Assembly: GCF_008830365.1 (NCBI RefSeq)
Contig: NZ_WBKI01000004.1
Coordinates: 1-64,000, forward strand
DNA from: Serratia proteamaculans
GTDB lineage: Bacteria; Pseudomonadota; Gammaproteobacteria; Enterobacterales; Enterobacteriaceae
Length of the DNA stretch: 64,000 bases
Direction of reading: 5' to 3'
The notes under the pieces were generated by a model, which worked only from the letters and a program-made list of their open reading frames with translations, was not told where the DNA came from and did no database searches. The translations under genes were made by a program, and so were the position numbers. The first letter of the stretch is position 1. Each line of letters begins with the position of its first letter. This document shows, in pieces, positions 10,666 to 19,844 of this stretch.

Positions 10666-11195
10666 ACGTCCTGTGGCAGGAAGCTCTGGATATGCCGAAC
10701 GGTGTCGGCGATCACGCTTTCCAGCGGTTGGTTGATGTCCACAGACATCACATCGCTCTCGTCTGCGCCCGGCTGTTCCAGTGCGGCAAACTGCGTCACC
10801 AGCATCTGCGGTTTGAAGAAGTGGCCGTTACGTGCTGCCAGACGGGCTTCGATCACCGGGAAGTCACCGTGCAGGTAAATGAACGACAGGTTGCCATTAC
10901 CGGCGCGCAGGCGATCGCGGTAGTGTTTTTTCAGCGCTGAGCAGACGATGACCGAGACATTATTGGTGCGTTGCATGGCGAAGGCGGCATCGTTGAGTGC
11001 GGCCAGCCACGGGGCACGGTCTTCATCGTTCAGCGGTTCACCAGCGGCCATTTTCAGGATATTGCTACGCGGGTGCAGAAAATCGCCGTCGAGGAACCCG
11101 GCGGACAATTGGCGGGCCGCTGCAGCGGCCACGGCGGACTTACCGCTGCCGGAAACGCCCATAATGACGTAAATACGGTTTTGATTATTGGTCAT
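10656..11195 (-). CDS. gntK: Gluconokinase
   Basis: GntK phosphorylates gluconate with ATP to 6-phosphogluconate, the substrate of Edd encoded downstream. The 179-residue cytoplasmic protein has a P-loop GVSGSGKS at residues 13-20, followed by the FLDGDFLHP and DRAPWL segments of the gluconokinase family. It is the first gene of the minus-strand block and starts about 45 nt below two GntR-type operators. IdnK is a close relative, but the partner gntU and the operators favour GntK. Confidence 0.94.
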   Translation of the reverse strand: MTNNQNRIYVIMGVSGSGKSAVAAAAARQLSAGFLDGDFLHPRSNILKMAAGEPLNDEDRAPWLAALNDAAFAMQRTNNVSVIVCSALKKHYRDRLRAGNGNLSFIYLHGDFPVIEARLAARNGHFFKPQMLVTQFAALEQPGADESDVMSVDINQPLESVIADTVRHIQSFLPQDVCA

Positions 11196-11237
11196 GGCTT
11201 AGCTCCAAAACGACAAGTGGCGTTACCCTATGCTAAT

Positions 11238-11266
11238 TGTTACCGGTAACATGTTATCGGTAACAT
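11238..11266 (-). promoter_or_regulatory. Two abutting GntR operators upstream of gntK
   Basis: A 14-bp perfect palindrome tgttaccggtaaca (11238-11251) abuts atgttatcggtaacat (11251-11266). Both fit the E. coli GntR operator form ATGTTA-N4-TAACAT. In E. coli GntR represses gntKU, gntT and edd-eda until gluconate binds. No gntR gene is in the window, so the repressor must be encoded elsewhere. Confidence 0.82.
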
Positions 11267-11444
11267 TGTCGAAGGAAGTTTCGCCGGTTGCAATGGGCTT
11301 TCGCAGGCAGGATCGTTATCTGTGATCGGCTTCAAGTTTTTATTGGGCGGGATAAACAGGATCGGTACAGCGTTTTACATGCTGACAACAGCAGCGGGCG
11401 AAACAGGCCGGGGCGCAGAAACTGCACCCCAGAGAGGGCTATGT

Positions 11445-12275
11445 TTAACGCACGCCGCCATATTCCAGGCTGATCTCTTTCGCGGCGTGGATCACCAACG
11501 CACCCAGCTCAATTACGCGGTTGTCGGTAATGCGTGACACCGGGCCGGAGATCGAGATAGCGGCGAAGGCTTCACGGTGCTCATCGAAGATACAGGCCGC
11601 GACGCAGCGCAGGCCGAGCGCATGCTCCTCATCGTCAAAGGAAAAGCCCTGCTTGCGGATCTGCGCCAGACCTTCCTTCAGGTTGTGCGGCGTCAGGGTA
11701 TGCTGGGTATAGGTTTGCATGCCCTTTTTATGCAGCAGTTTGGTGACCTGCTCATCCGACAGGGTGGAAAGAAAGGCTTTTCCGGCGCCGGAAGCGTGCA
11801 TCGGCAGTTTGCCGCCGATCGGTGCCGACATGCGCATCAACGCGGTGCACTGCACCTGATCGATAATAATTGCCTGATACTCGCTGGTATCCAGCACCGC
11901 CAGATTGACCGTCTCGCCGGACTCTTCCATCAGGCGGCGTAGCGTCGGGTGTACCATCGCCAGCAGGTTGCGGCTCTGCAGGAAGCTGCTACCGACTACA
12001 AAGGCATGTGAGCCGATGGTCCACAGGCCCAGATCGCCCACCTGACGCACGAATCCCTGCTGTTGCATGGTGGTAAGCAGGCGGTGGGTGGTGGAATTGG
12101 GCAAGCCGGCCTGTTGGGCCAGATCGGTCAGTGCCACGTTACCCTGCGCTTCGGCAATGTATTCCAATAATTTCAGACCACGGGTCAACGACTGCACCTG
12201 GCCGGTGGGCGCACTGGCGGCCGGGGATGCAGCACGGGGCTTTTTGCCGCGTTTGGCAGGAGCAGGGGTGACCAT
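11445..12275 (-). CDS. iclR: Glyoxylate operon repressor IclR
   Basis: IclR represses aceBAK and responds to glyoxylate and pyruvate. The 276-residue protein has an alanine- and proline-rich N-terminal tail, a winged helix-turn-helix around residues 28-90 (SLTRGLKLLEYIAE to STTHRLLTTMQQQGF), and an effector domain with GGKLPMHASGAGKAFL and DDEEHALGLRC. It aligns with E. coli IclR almost end to end. The ATG follows an AAAGGA site. It is divergent from metH, as in E. coli, but is separated from aceBAK by the gntKU-edd-eda block. Confidence 0.95.
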   Translation of the reverse strand: MVTPAPAKRGKKPRAASPAASAPTGQVQSLTRGLKLLEYIAEAQGNVALTDLAQQAGLPNSTTHRLLTTMQQQGFVRQVGDLGLWTIGSHAFVVGSSFLQSRNLLAMVHPTLRRLMEESGETVNLAVLDTSEYQAIIIDQVQCTALMRMSAPIGGKLPMHASGAGKAFLSTLSDEQVTKLLHKKGMQTYTQHTLTPHNLKEGLAQIRKQGFSFDDEEHALGLRCVAACIFDEHREAFAAISISGPVSRITDNRVIELGALVIHAAKEISLEYGGVR

Positions 12276-12374
12276 ATTTCACATTCCTTTTTCCGTATGA
12301 TGGAATTCATTTTCGTTTTTTACGTATGAATTGCAAGCCATCAATCAGCTCATCGGATCTGTTGTCCGGCAACC

Positions 12375-12387
12375 TGAAAAACTCTCA
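12375..12387 (+). promoter_or_regulatory. Possible MetR site before metH
   Basis: The sequence tgaaaaactctca differs at one base from the MetR pattern TGAA-N5-TTCA. MetR with homocysteine activates metH in enteric bacteria. The location, about 100 nt before the metH start, is plausible, but one near-match of this length is weak evidence. Confidence 0.35.
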
Positions 12388-12488
12388 ATTAGCGCTCACC
12401 CCTTTGCCACCACAACCTGTGCTAGGATGGCTCGTTGGTTTTTGCAGCAATTGAGCGATGGGCTGGATCGGTAATTGAAGGGGCTACA

Positions 12489-15400
12489 GTGACAAATCGA
12501 GTAGAACAACTGCGCCGGCAGTTAGCGCAGCGAATTTTAGTGTTGGACGGCGGCATGGGCACCATGATCCAGAGCTATCGTCTGGAAGAGAGCGACTTTC
12601 GTGGCGAACGTTTTGCCGACTGGCAGAGCGATCTGAAAGGCAATAATGACCTGCTGGTGTTGACCAAGCCGGAAGTGATTACCGCCATTCACTACGGCTA
12701 CCTGGAAGCCGGGGCCGATATTCTCGAAACCAATACCTTCAACTCCACGCCTATCGCCATGGCCGACTACCATATGGAGTCGCTGTCCGCCGAAATTAAC
12801 TATCAGGCTGCCTGCCTGGCACGAGCCTGCGCCGATGAATGGACCGCACGTACGCCAGAGCAGCCGCGTTACGTGGCTGGGGTATTGGGGCCGACCAACC
12901 GCACCGCCTCTATTTCACCGAACGTCAACGATCCGGCGTTCCGTAATGTTTCTTTCGATGAGCTGGTGGAAGCCTACCGCGAATCGACGCGTGCACTGGT
13001 AGAGGGCGGTGTCGATCTGATCATGATCGAAACCATCTTCGATACCCTGAACGCCAAAGCCGCTGCCTTCGCGGTGGAAACCGAATTTGAAGCCCTGGGC
13101 GTTGCGCTGCCGATCATGATTTCCGGCACCATCACCGACGCTTCCGGCCGTACCCTGTCCGGCCAAACCACCGAAGCCTTCTATAACTCGATGCGTCACG
13201 TCAAGCCGTTGAGCTTTGGCCTGAACTGTGCGCTGGGCCCGGACGAACTGCGCCAATACGTTTCTGAGCTGTCGCGCATCTCGGAGAGCTACGTTACTGC
13301 TCACCCCAACGCCGGTTTGCCCAATGCCTTCGGCGAATACGATCTGGATGCGCAAGAGATGGCGAAACAGGTTGGCGAGTGGGCGAATGCCGGCTTCCTG
13401 AATATTATCGGCGGCTGCTGTGGCACCACACCGGAACACATTGCCGCGATGGTCAAAGCGGTGGCGGGCGTACCGCCACGTCAACTGCCTGAAATCCCGG
13501 TTGCCTGCCGTCTGGCCGGCCTTGAACCGTTGAACATCGACGCCAAAACGCTGTTCGTCAACGTGGGCGAGCGCACCAACGTCACCGGTTCCGCCCGCTT
13601 TAAGCGACTGATCAAAGAAGAAAAATACAGCGAAGCGCTGGCCGTTGCCCGCCAGCAGGTGGAAAGCGGCGCGCAGATTATCGACATCAACATGGATGAG
13701 GGGATGCTCGACGCCGAAGCGGCGATGGTGCGCTTCCTTAACCTGATCGCCGGTGAACCGGATATTGCCCGCGTGCCGATCATGATCGACTCCTCCAAAT
13801 GGTCGGTGATCGAGAAAGGCCTGAAGTGTATCCAGGGCAAAGGCATCGTTAACTCGATCTCGATGAAAGAGGGCGAAGAGGCCTTTATCCACCATGCCAA
13901 ACTGGTGCGCCGCTACGGTGCTGCGGTGGTGGTGATGGCATTTGACGAGGCAGGCCAGGCGGATACCCGCGAGCGCAAGTTCGAAATTTGTCGCCGTGCC
14001 TATAAAATCCTGACCGAGCGCGTCGGCTTCCCGCCGGAAGACATCATTTTTGACCCGAATATTTTTGCCGTCGCCACCGGTATCGATGAGCATAACAACT
14101 ATGCCGTCGACTTTATCGAAGCCTGTGCCGACATCAAAACTCACCTGCCGCACGCGATGATCTCCGGTGGCGTTTCCAACGTCTCGTTTTCATTCCGTGG
14201 CAACGATCCGGTGCGTGAGGCGATCCACGCGGTGTTCCTGTACCACGCGATCCGCAACGGCATGGACATGGGCATCGTTAATGCCGGGCAGTTGGCGATC
14301 TACGACGATCTCAGTGCCGAACTGCGCGATGCGGTGGAGGATGTGATCCTCAACCGTCGTGACGATGGCACTGAGCGCCTGCTGGAACTGGCGGAAAAAT
14401 ACCGCGGCAGCAAAGACAACGAAGTGGCGGTTCAGCAGGCAGAATGGCGCGGTTGGCCGGTCGAAAAGCGGTTGGAATATTCGCTGGTCAAAGGCATCAC
14501 CGAGTTTATCGAATTGGATACTGAAGAAGCCCGGCAGAGAGCGGATCGCCCGATCGAAGTGATCGAAGGGCCGCTGATGGCGGGGATGAACGTGGTTGGC
14601 GACCTGTTCGGCGAAGGCAAAATGTTCCTGCCGCAGGTGGTGAAATCTGCCCGCGTAATGAAGCAGGCGGTGGCCTATCTGGAGCCGTACATCGAGGCCA
14701 GCAAAGAGAAAGGCTCTACGGCAGGCAAAATCCTGCTGGCGACGGTGAAGGGCGACGTGCACGACATCGGCAAAAACATTGTTGGTGTGGTACTGCAGTG
14801 CAACAACTACGAAATTGTCGATTTGGGCGTGATGGTGCCGACGGAGAAAATCCTGAAAACTGCGCGTGAGCAAAACGTGGATATCATCGGCCTGTCGGGG
14901 CTTATCACCCCGTCACTGGACGAGATGGTCAACGTGGCAAAAGAGATGGAGCGTCAGGGCTTTACCCTGCCGTTGCTGATTGGGGGGGCGACGACCTCCA
15001 AGGCCCATACCGCGGTGAAGATTGAGCAGAACTACAGCGGCTCAACCACTTACGTACAGAATGCCTCGCGCACCGTGGGCGTGGTATCGGCACTGCTTTC
15101 CGCCACCCAACGCGATGACTTTGTGGCGCGTACCCGTAAAGAATATGAAACCGTGCGTATCCAGCACGCGCGTAAAAAACCGCGTACCCCGCCGGTTGAC
15201 CTGCAGAAAGCCCGTGATAACGCCATGGTACTGGACTGGGAAAACTACCAGCCGCCGGTGCCAAAGCAGTTGGGTGTTTATCCGGTTGAGGCCGACATTG
15301 AGACGCTGCGTCATTATATCGACTGGACACCGTTCTTTATGACCTGGTCGCTGGCGGGTAAATATCCGCGCATTCTGGAAGATGAAGTGGTGGGGGAAGA

Positions 15401-16169
15401 GGCCAAGCGACTGTTCGCCGATGCCAACCAGATGCTGGACCTGCTGGCTGCCAACGGTAGCCTCAACCCGCGTGGCGTCTATGGCCTGTTCCCGGCCAAC
15501 CGCGTTGGCGACGACGTTGAGGTGTATCGCGACGAGAGCCGTGATGAGGTGCTGGTGGTCAGCCGCCACCTGCGTCAGCAGACCGAAAAAACCGATTTTC
15601 CGAACTACTGCCTGGCGGACTTTGTCGCGCCGAAAAGCAGCTGCAAGGCCGACTACTTCGGTGCCTTCGCGGTAACCGGCGGTCTGGAAGAGGATGAACT
15701 GGCGGCGGCCTATGATGCGCAGCACGATGATTACAATAAAATCATGGTCAAAGCGCTGTCGGATCGTCTGGCCGAAGCTTTCGCCGAGTACCTGCATGAG
15801 CAAGTGCGTAAGCTGCACTGGGGCTTCGCGACCGAAGAGAACCTGAGCAATGAAGAGCTGATCCGCGAAAACTATCAGGGTATCCGTCCGGCACCGGGCT
15901 ATCCGGCCTGTCCGGAGCACACCGAGAAAGCGGAGATCTGGCGCCTGCTGGATGTTAATCGCCATACCGGCATGGTGTTGACCGAGTCCTTCGCCATGTG
16001 GCCGGGGGCGGCAGTGTCCGGCTGGTACTTCAGCCATCCGCAGAGCAAGTATTTTGCGGTGGCGCAGCTCCAGCGCGATCAGGTTGAAGACTATGCGGCG
16101 CGTAAAGGCATGAGCGTCAGCGAGGTTGAACGCTGGCTGGCACCTAACCTCGGCTACGACGCCGACTGA
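12489..16169 (+). CDS. metH: Cobalamin-dependent methionine synthase
   Basis: MetH moves the methyl group of 5-methyltetrahydrofolate to homocysteine through cobalamin. The start is placed at GTG 12489, 5 nt after gaaggg and giving [12 protein letters not shown]; this yields 1226 residues against 1227 in E. coli, and the 18 codons upstream have no counterpart. Modules in order: homocysteine/zinc domain (Cys247, Cys310, Cys311), pterin domain (about 355-615), cobalamin domain with DVHDIGK and the cobalt-ligating His758, and the S-adenosylmethionine reactivation domain (about 895-1226). All key residues are kept. It is monocistronic and convergent with the UTRA regulator. Confidence 0.96.
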   Translation: MTNRVEQLRRQLAQRILVLDGGMGTMIQSYRLEESDFRGERFADWQSDLKGNNDLLVLTKPEVITAIHYGYLEAGADILETNTFNSTPIAMADYHMESLSAEINYQAACLARACADEWTARTPEQPRYVAGVLGPTNRTASISPNVNDPAFRNVSFDELVEAYRESTRALVEGGVDLIMIETIFDTLNAKAAAFAVETEFEALGVALPIMISGTITDASGRTLSGQTTEAFYNSMRHVKPLSFGLNCALGPDELRQYVSELSRISESYVTAHPNAGLPNAFGEYDLDAQEMAKQVGEWANAGFLNIIGGCCGTTPEHIAAMVKAVAGVPPRQLPEIPVACRLAGLEPLNIDAKTLFVNVGERTNVTGSARFKRLIKEEKYSEALAVARQQVESGAQIIDINMDEGMLDAEAAMVRFLNLIAGEPDIARVPIMIDSSKWSVIEKGLKCIQGKGIVNSISMKEGEEAFIHHAKLVRRYGAAVVVMAFDEAGQADTRERKFEICRRAYKILTERVGFPPEDIIFDPNIFAVATGIDEHNNYAVDFIEACADIKTHLPHAMISGGVSNVSFSFRGNDPVREAIHAVFLYHAIRNGMDMGIVNAGQLAIYDDLSAELRDAVEDVILNRRDDGTERLLELAEKYRGSKDNEVAVQQAEWRGWPVEKRLEYSLVKGITEFIELDTEEARQRADRPIEVIEGPLMAGMNVVGDLFGEGKMFLPQVVKSARVMKQAVAYLEPYIEASKEKGSTAGKILLATVKGDVHDIGKNIVGVVLQCNNYEIVDLGVMVPTEKILKTAREQNVDIIGLSGLITPSLDEMVNVAKEMERQGFTLPLLIGGATTSKAHTAVKIEQNYSGSTTYVQNASRTVGVVSALLSATQRDDFVARTRKEYETVRIQHARKKPRTPPVDLQKARDNAMVLDWENYQPPVPKQLGVYPVEADIETLRHYIDWTPFFMTWSLAGKYPRILEDEVVGEEAKRLFADANQMLDLLAANGSLNPRGVYGLFPANRVGDDVEVYRDESRDEVLVVSRHLRQQTEKTDFPNYCLADFVAPKSSCKADYFGAFAVTGGLEEDELAAAYDAQHDDYNKIMVKALSDRLAEAFAEYLHEQVRKLHWGFATEENLSNEELIRENYQGIRPAPGYPACPEHTEKAEIWRLLDVNRHTGMVLTESFAMWPGAAVSGWYFSHPQSKYFAVAQLQRDQVEDYAARKGMSVSEVERWLAPNLGYDAD

Positions 16170-16182
16170 TCATCCTTCTTTA

Positions 16183-16203
16183 GGGGCGCGCTGGTCGCGC
16201 CCC
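16183..16203 (+). terminator. metH downstream hairpin
   Basis: An 8-bp stem (ggggcgcg/cgcgcccc) with loop ctggt lies 13 nt after metH and just before the convergent stop of the UTRA regulator. There is no strong T tract on either side, so termination may be partial or bidirectional. Confidence 0.5.
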
Positions 16204-16205
16204 TG

Positions 16206-16931
16206 TCATTGTGCCTCCACGTCAATGTGCAGTGCGTCGTAACGCCAATATTCCAAATCACAATCAATCACCCGATCGTGCTGATCGCGGTTAACCCGGG
16301 TAATAAACAGCGCCGGGCTGCCGTAGGTCACTTTCAGCATTGCGGCTGCTTCCTGCGGCAGCAGGGTCGGCAGCATATCGAAACGTACTCGCCCATAGCG
16401 AATATCGTAGCGTTCGGCATATAGCCCGGTTAGCGACTGGGTTAAGTCTTCGTCCAGAATACCGGCAAAGTAGGCGGGATTGAGGTAGTGCTCACAGTAC
16501 AACACCGCGCGGTCATCGATATAACGCAACCGGCGAATGCGGTAAACCTCGCTGCCGGGTGGCAAAGCCAACCGTTGGCACAGCTCGCCGTACAGCGGCA
16601 GGGTAGCGGTGTCGATCACCTCGGTATAGGCATCACGCCCCTGCTGCTGTGCCATGGCGTGGAAATGGCTGCGCTGCAACGGGTTGTACACCAGCCGGGG
16701 CGGCGAGATAAACCAGCCGCGCCTGACCTGGCGGTAAATCATTCCCTGCGCCTCCAACTGGCCGAGCGCTTCCTGCAGCGTAATGCGGGTGGTAGAAAAC
16801 TGTTCACTCAGGGCGCGTTCAGAAGGTAGTTTGCCATCTTTGTTAAATTCTCCGTTGGCGATTCGGGCGCTCAATGTTCGGCAGATCGCCGCCACCGTGG
16901 TCGGTACATCATTCATGCACAGTTGCCCCAT
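16206..16931 (-). CDS. GntR-family regulator with UTRA domain, PhnR-like
   Basis: This 241-residue regulator has a GntR winged helix-turn-helix at about residues 12-75 (GKLPSERALSEQF, TTRITLQEALGQLEAQG) and a UTRA ligand-binding domain at about 95-235. It resembles PhnR-type regulators of phosphonate uptake. It is divergent from the ABC operon starting at 17108, which it very probably controls. The 16-bp palindrome at 17061-17076, of the TGGwCTAGwCCA form bound by HutC/UTRA regulators, is its likely operator. The effector is unknown; a phosphorus-containing or amino-sugar ligand would fit the subfamily. Confidence 0.8.
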   Translation of the reverse strand: MGQLCMNDVPTTVAAICRTLSARIANGEFNKDGKLPSERALSEQFSTTRITLQEALGQLEAQGMIYRQVRRGWFISPPRLVYNPLQRSHFHAMAQQQGRDAYTEVIDTATLPLYGELCQRLALPPGSEVYRIRRLRYIDDRAVLYCEHYLNPAYFAGILDEDLTQSLTGLYAERYDIRYGRVRFDMLPTLLPQEAAAMLKVTYGSPALFITRVNRDQHDRVIDCDLEYWRYDALHIDVEAQ

Positions 16932-17020
16932 TTCAGTGCTTCTTGCCCCGCTAAAGGTAGACCAACGGCAGCCCTGTGACGCGCCAAATACGATAAAAAT
17001 GCTGCTTTTTTAGACTGACA

Positions 17021-17026
17021 TATAAT
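17021..17026 (+). promoter_or_regulatory. -10 element of the ABC operon
   Basis: A perfect TATAAT lies 82 nt before the start codon of the substrate-binding protein gene. I do not see a good -35 at the usual spacing, so the promoter may need an activator or be weak. Confidence 0.4.
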
Positions 17027-17060
17027 TATCACATTCGTCCGTTAGATTGGCTTGGTTCTT

Positions 17061-17076
17061 GCTGGACTAGTCCAGC
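17061..17076 (+). promoter_or_regulatory. 16-bp perfect palindrome, likely UTRA-regulator operator
   Basis: The sequence gctggactagtccagc is a perfect inverted repeat. Its core tggactagtcca resembles the TGGTCTAGACCA-type sites bound by GntR/HutC-family regulators such as NagR and DasR. It lies between the -10 element and the ribosome-binding site of the operon, where a bound repressor would block transcription. The divergent gene at 16206-16931 encodes such a regulator. Confidence 0.7.
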
Positions 17077-17107
17077 CACTTCCACACTACCATCCGGAGC
17101 ATCAGTT

Positions 17108-18169
17108 ATGAAACGTTTGTGCGCTTCTGTGTTAACCAGTGCCATTGTCCTGTCCAGCCAAATGAGCTGGGCTGCCGATTCCGACCTCGCGGCGCTGGAA
17201 CAGGCTGCCAAGAAGGAAGGGGAAGTCAACAGCGTCGGCATGCCGGACAGCTGGGCTAACTGGAAAGACACCTGGCAGGATCTGTTGACCAAGTACAGCC
17301 TGAAGCATGCCGATACCGACATGAGCTCGGCGCAGGAAATTGCCAAGTTCGACGCGGAAAAGAGCAACGCTACGGCGGATATTGGTGATGTAGGTGCGGC
17401 CTTCGGCCCGATTGCGGTACAGAAAGGGGTGACCCAGCCGTACAAGCCATCCACCTGGGATCAGGTGCCTGACTGGGCGAAAGACAAGGACGGCCACTGG
17501 GCACTGGCCTATACCGGCACCATTGCCTTCATTATCAACAAGAAACAGGTAAAAGAGATCCCGCACAGCTGGGCGGATCTGCTGAAAGGGACTTATCAGG
17601 TCACTATCGGTGACGTGGGGACCGCTTCGCAGGCGGCCAGCGGTGTGCTGGCCGCGACTTACGCCATGGGCGGCAATGAAAAGAACCTGAAGCCGGGCCT
17701 GGAGTTCTTCGGCAAGCTGGCCAAGGCCGGGCGTTTGAGCCTGAGTAACCCAGTGATCGCCTCGCTGGAAAAAGGCGAAGTGCAGGTCGGCGTGGTTTGG
17801 GACTTCAACGGGCTTAACTACCGTGACCAGATCGACAAAACCCGCTTTGAAGTGCTGATCCCGTCCGACGGCTCAATCACTTCCGGCTACACCACCATCA
17901 TCAACAAATACGCCAAGCACCCGAACGCCGCCAAGCTGGCGCGTGAATACATCTTCTCTGATGCCGGCCAGATTAACCTGGCGCGTGGCTATGCCCGCCC
18001 AATCCGTGCAGAACATCTGACGCTGCCGGACGACGTCAAAGCCAAGCTGCTGCCGGCCGAACAGTATAAAAATGCCCACCCAATCGCCGATCCGGCGGCC
18101 TGGGAACAAAGCGCTAAAACGCTGCCGCGTCAGTGGCAGGAAAACGTCATTATGTTTATGCAGCAGTGA
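17108..18169 (+). CDS. ABC transporter periplasmic substrate-binding protein
   Basis: The 353-residue product has a Sec signal peptide (MKRLCASVLTSAIVLSSQMSWA, cleavage probably before ADS) and the extended two-lobe fold of the iron/polyamine/phosphonate class of binding proteins. Segments such as YTGTIAFIINKK, SWADLL and YARPIRAEH are typical of this class. The ATG follows ggag by 8 nt. It is the first of five tightly packed genes: two permeases and an ATPase complete an importer, and the second gene is a phosphodiesterase. The ligand cannot be read from the sequence; a phosphonate or phosphate ester is inferred from the neighbours. Confidence 0.85.
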   Translation: MKRLCASVLTSAIVLSSQMSWAADSDLAALEQAAKKEGEVNSVGMPDSWANWKDTWQDLLTKYSLKHADTDMSSAQEIAKFDAEKSNATADIGDVGAAFGPIAVQKGVTQPYKPSTWDQVPDWAKDKDGHWALAYTGTIAFIINKKQVKEIPHSWADLLKGTYQVTIGDVGTASQAASGVLAATYAMGGNEKNLKPGLEFFGKLAKAGRLSLSNPVIASLEKGEVQVGVVWDFNGLNYRDQIDKTRFEVLIPSDGSITSGYTTIINKYAKHPNAAKLAREYIFSDAGQINLARGYARPIRAEHLTLPDDVKAKLLPAEQYKNAHPIADPAAWEQSAKTLPRQWQENVIMFMQQ

Positions 18170-18180
18170 GTTAAACCATT

Positions 18181-18978
18181 ATGAAAACGATCCTCGTGCT
18201 GCTGGACGGTCTGAACTATCAGGTGGCGCATGACGCCATGGGCTATCTGCAGGCCGAATGTGCGGCAGGGCGCGGACGGTTGTATCAGTTGGAGAGCGAG
18301 CTACCCTCGCTCTCCCGACCTCTGTATGAATGTATCCTCACCGGTGTGCCGCCGGTGGAGAGCGGCGTGGTGCATAACCAGGTGTCACGCCTCTCACATC
18401 AGCAGAGCGTGTTTCATTATGCGCGTGCCGCCGGGTTAACCACCGCGGCGGCCGCCTATCATTGGTTCAGTGAGCTGTACAACCGTACCCCGTTCGACGC
18501 CGCGCGCGATCGCCATACCGACGATACCGGGCTGCCGATCCAGCACGGTCATTTTTATTATGACGACCGCTACCCGGACTCTCATCTGTTTGACGACGCG
18601 GAAAGTTTACGCCGCCGTCATCAGCCCGATTTCTTGCTGATCCACCCGATGAATATTGACGACGCCGGGCACCGCTTCGGTCTATCTTCGCCGCAGTACC
18701 GTAATTCGGCGCGCAATGCCGACGGGGTATTGTCGCGCTATCTGGCCGACTGGTTGGCCGATGGCTATCAGGTGATGGTCACCGCCGATCACGGGATGAA
18801 TGACGATCGCAGCCATGGTGGCGTGTTGCCGGAAGAGCGTCAGGTGCCGCTGTTTGTCTTCGGTAGCGCATTCAGCCAAAGCGACGCCAATCCGCAGCAA
18901 ACCGACCTGTGCGGTACGCTGTGCGAGCTGCTACAGGTGGCGCATGACAAGCCGCGTTGCCGTGCGTTGTTGGCATAA
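18181..18978 (+). CDS. Alkaline-phosphatase-superfamily nucleotide pyrophosphatase/phosphodiesterase
   Basis: This 265-residue protein belongs to the alkaline phosphatase superfamily, closest in type to nucleotide pyrophosphatase/phosphodiesterase and phosphonoacetate hydrolase enzymes. Metal-ligand candidates are Asp8 (VLLDGLN), Asp and His of NIDDAGHRFG, Asp-His of TADHGMND, and His of SHGG. The nucleophile should be a serine in LPSLSRPLYECILTG. No signal peptide is seen, so it should act in the cytoplasm on the imported compound, releasing phosphate or a phosphomonoester. It starts 11 nt after the binding-protein gene and ends 9 nt before the first permease gene. The substrate is not known. 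Confidence 0.82.
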   Translation: MKTILVLLDGLNYQVAHDAMGYLQAECAAGRGRLYQLESELPSLSRPLYECILTGVPPVESGVVHNQVSRLSHQQSVFHYARAAGLTTAAAAYHWFSELYNRTPFDAARDRHTDDTGLPIQHGHFYYDDRYPDSHLFDDAESLRRRHQPDFLLIHPMNIDDAGHRFGLSSPQYRNSARNADGVLSRYLADWLADGYQVMVTADHGMNDDRSHGGVLPEERQVPLFVFGSAFSQSDANPQQTDLCGTLCELLQVAHDKPRCRALLA

Positions 18979-18987
18979 GGGCGAATA

Positions 18988-19827
18988 ATGAAAGCTAAGT
19001 GGATTGCTGCGCTATGCCTGCTGCCGTTCATCCTGCTGTTCGGCGCGTTTCAAATCGCGCCGCTGGTGTGGATTGCGGTAAGCAGCTTTTTCAGCCAGAC
19101 CAGCGGCTGGGGGCTGGGCAACTATGTTGATGTGCTGACTTCGCCGTTCTATCTGCAGGCGTTTCAGTTCTCGCTGGAGATTTCCCTCTGGTCGAGCGTC
19201 TATGGGCTGTTGATTGCCCTGGTGGGCAGTTACTCACTGCGCCAACTGGGCCAGACGCGGTTCCATGATTTTGTGATGTCGTTTACCAACATGACCAGCA
19301 ACTTTGCCGGGGTGCCGCTGGCGTTCGCCTTTGTCATCCTGCTGGGGTTGAATGGCTGCCTGACCTTACTGCTGCGCAAGTACGGCCTGATGGAGAGCTT
19401 TAACCTTTACTCCAAAACCGGGCTGATCGTGCTCTACACCTACTTCCAGATCCCGCTCGGGGTACTGCTGCTGTACCCGGCATTTGATGCGCTGCGTGAA
19501 GACTGGCGCGAATCGGCATCGTTGCTTGGTGCCAGCCCGTGGCGCTATTGGCGGCATATCGGCCTGCCTGTATTGGCCCCGGCGTTGATGGGCACTTTCG
19601 TCATCCTGTTGGCCAATGCGCTGGGTGCCTATGCCACGGTGTATGCGCTGACCACCGGCAATTTCAACGTGATACCGATACGTATTTCTGCGCTGGTGGC
19701 GGGGGATATCTCCCTCGATCCGAATCTGGCCAGCGCGCTGGCGATGCTGCTGGTAGCGATGATGGCGTTTATCACGCTGATCCATCAGTGGCTGTTACGC
19801 AGGAGCTACCTCAATGCCAGCTCATAA
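18988..19827 (+). CDS. ABC transporter permease, first subunit
   Basis: A 279-residue inner-membrane protein with about six hydrophobic segments and a BPD_transp_1 fold. The cytoplasmic EAA loop reads DALREDWRESASLLGASPW at about residues 169-187 and is the docking site for the ATPase subunit. Residues before the first membrane segment are few, as in PotB-type permeases. It lies between the phosphodiesterase gene and the second permease gene (17 nt gap). Confidence 0.88.
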   Translation: MKAKWIAALCLLPFILLFGAFQIAPLVWIAVSSFFSQTSGWGLGNYVDVLTSPFYLQAFQFSLEISLWSSVYGLLIALVGSYSLRQLGQTRFHDFVMSFTNMTSNFAGVPLAFAFVILLGLNGCLTLLLRKYGLMESFNLYSKTGLIVLYTYFQIPLGVLLLYPAFDALREDWRESASLLGASPWRYWRHIGLPVLAPALMGTFVILLANALGAYATVYALTTGNFNVIPIRISALVAGDISLDPNLASALAMLLVAMMAFITLIHQWLLRRSYLNASS

Positions 19828-19844
19828 TATTGCGGAGGGCGGCC

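Noticed and set aside
12915-14153. Minus-strand open frame of 412 codons inside metH
   Set aside because: Antisense shadow of the conserved homocysteine and pterin modules of MetH; no family resemblance.
15042-16037. Minus-strand open frame of 331 codons inside metH
   Set aside because: Antisense shadow of the C-terminal MetH domains.
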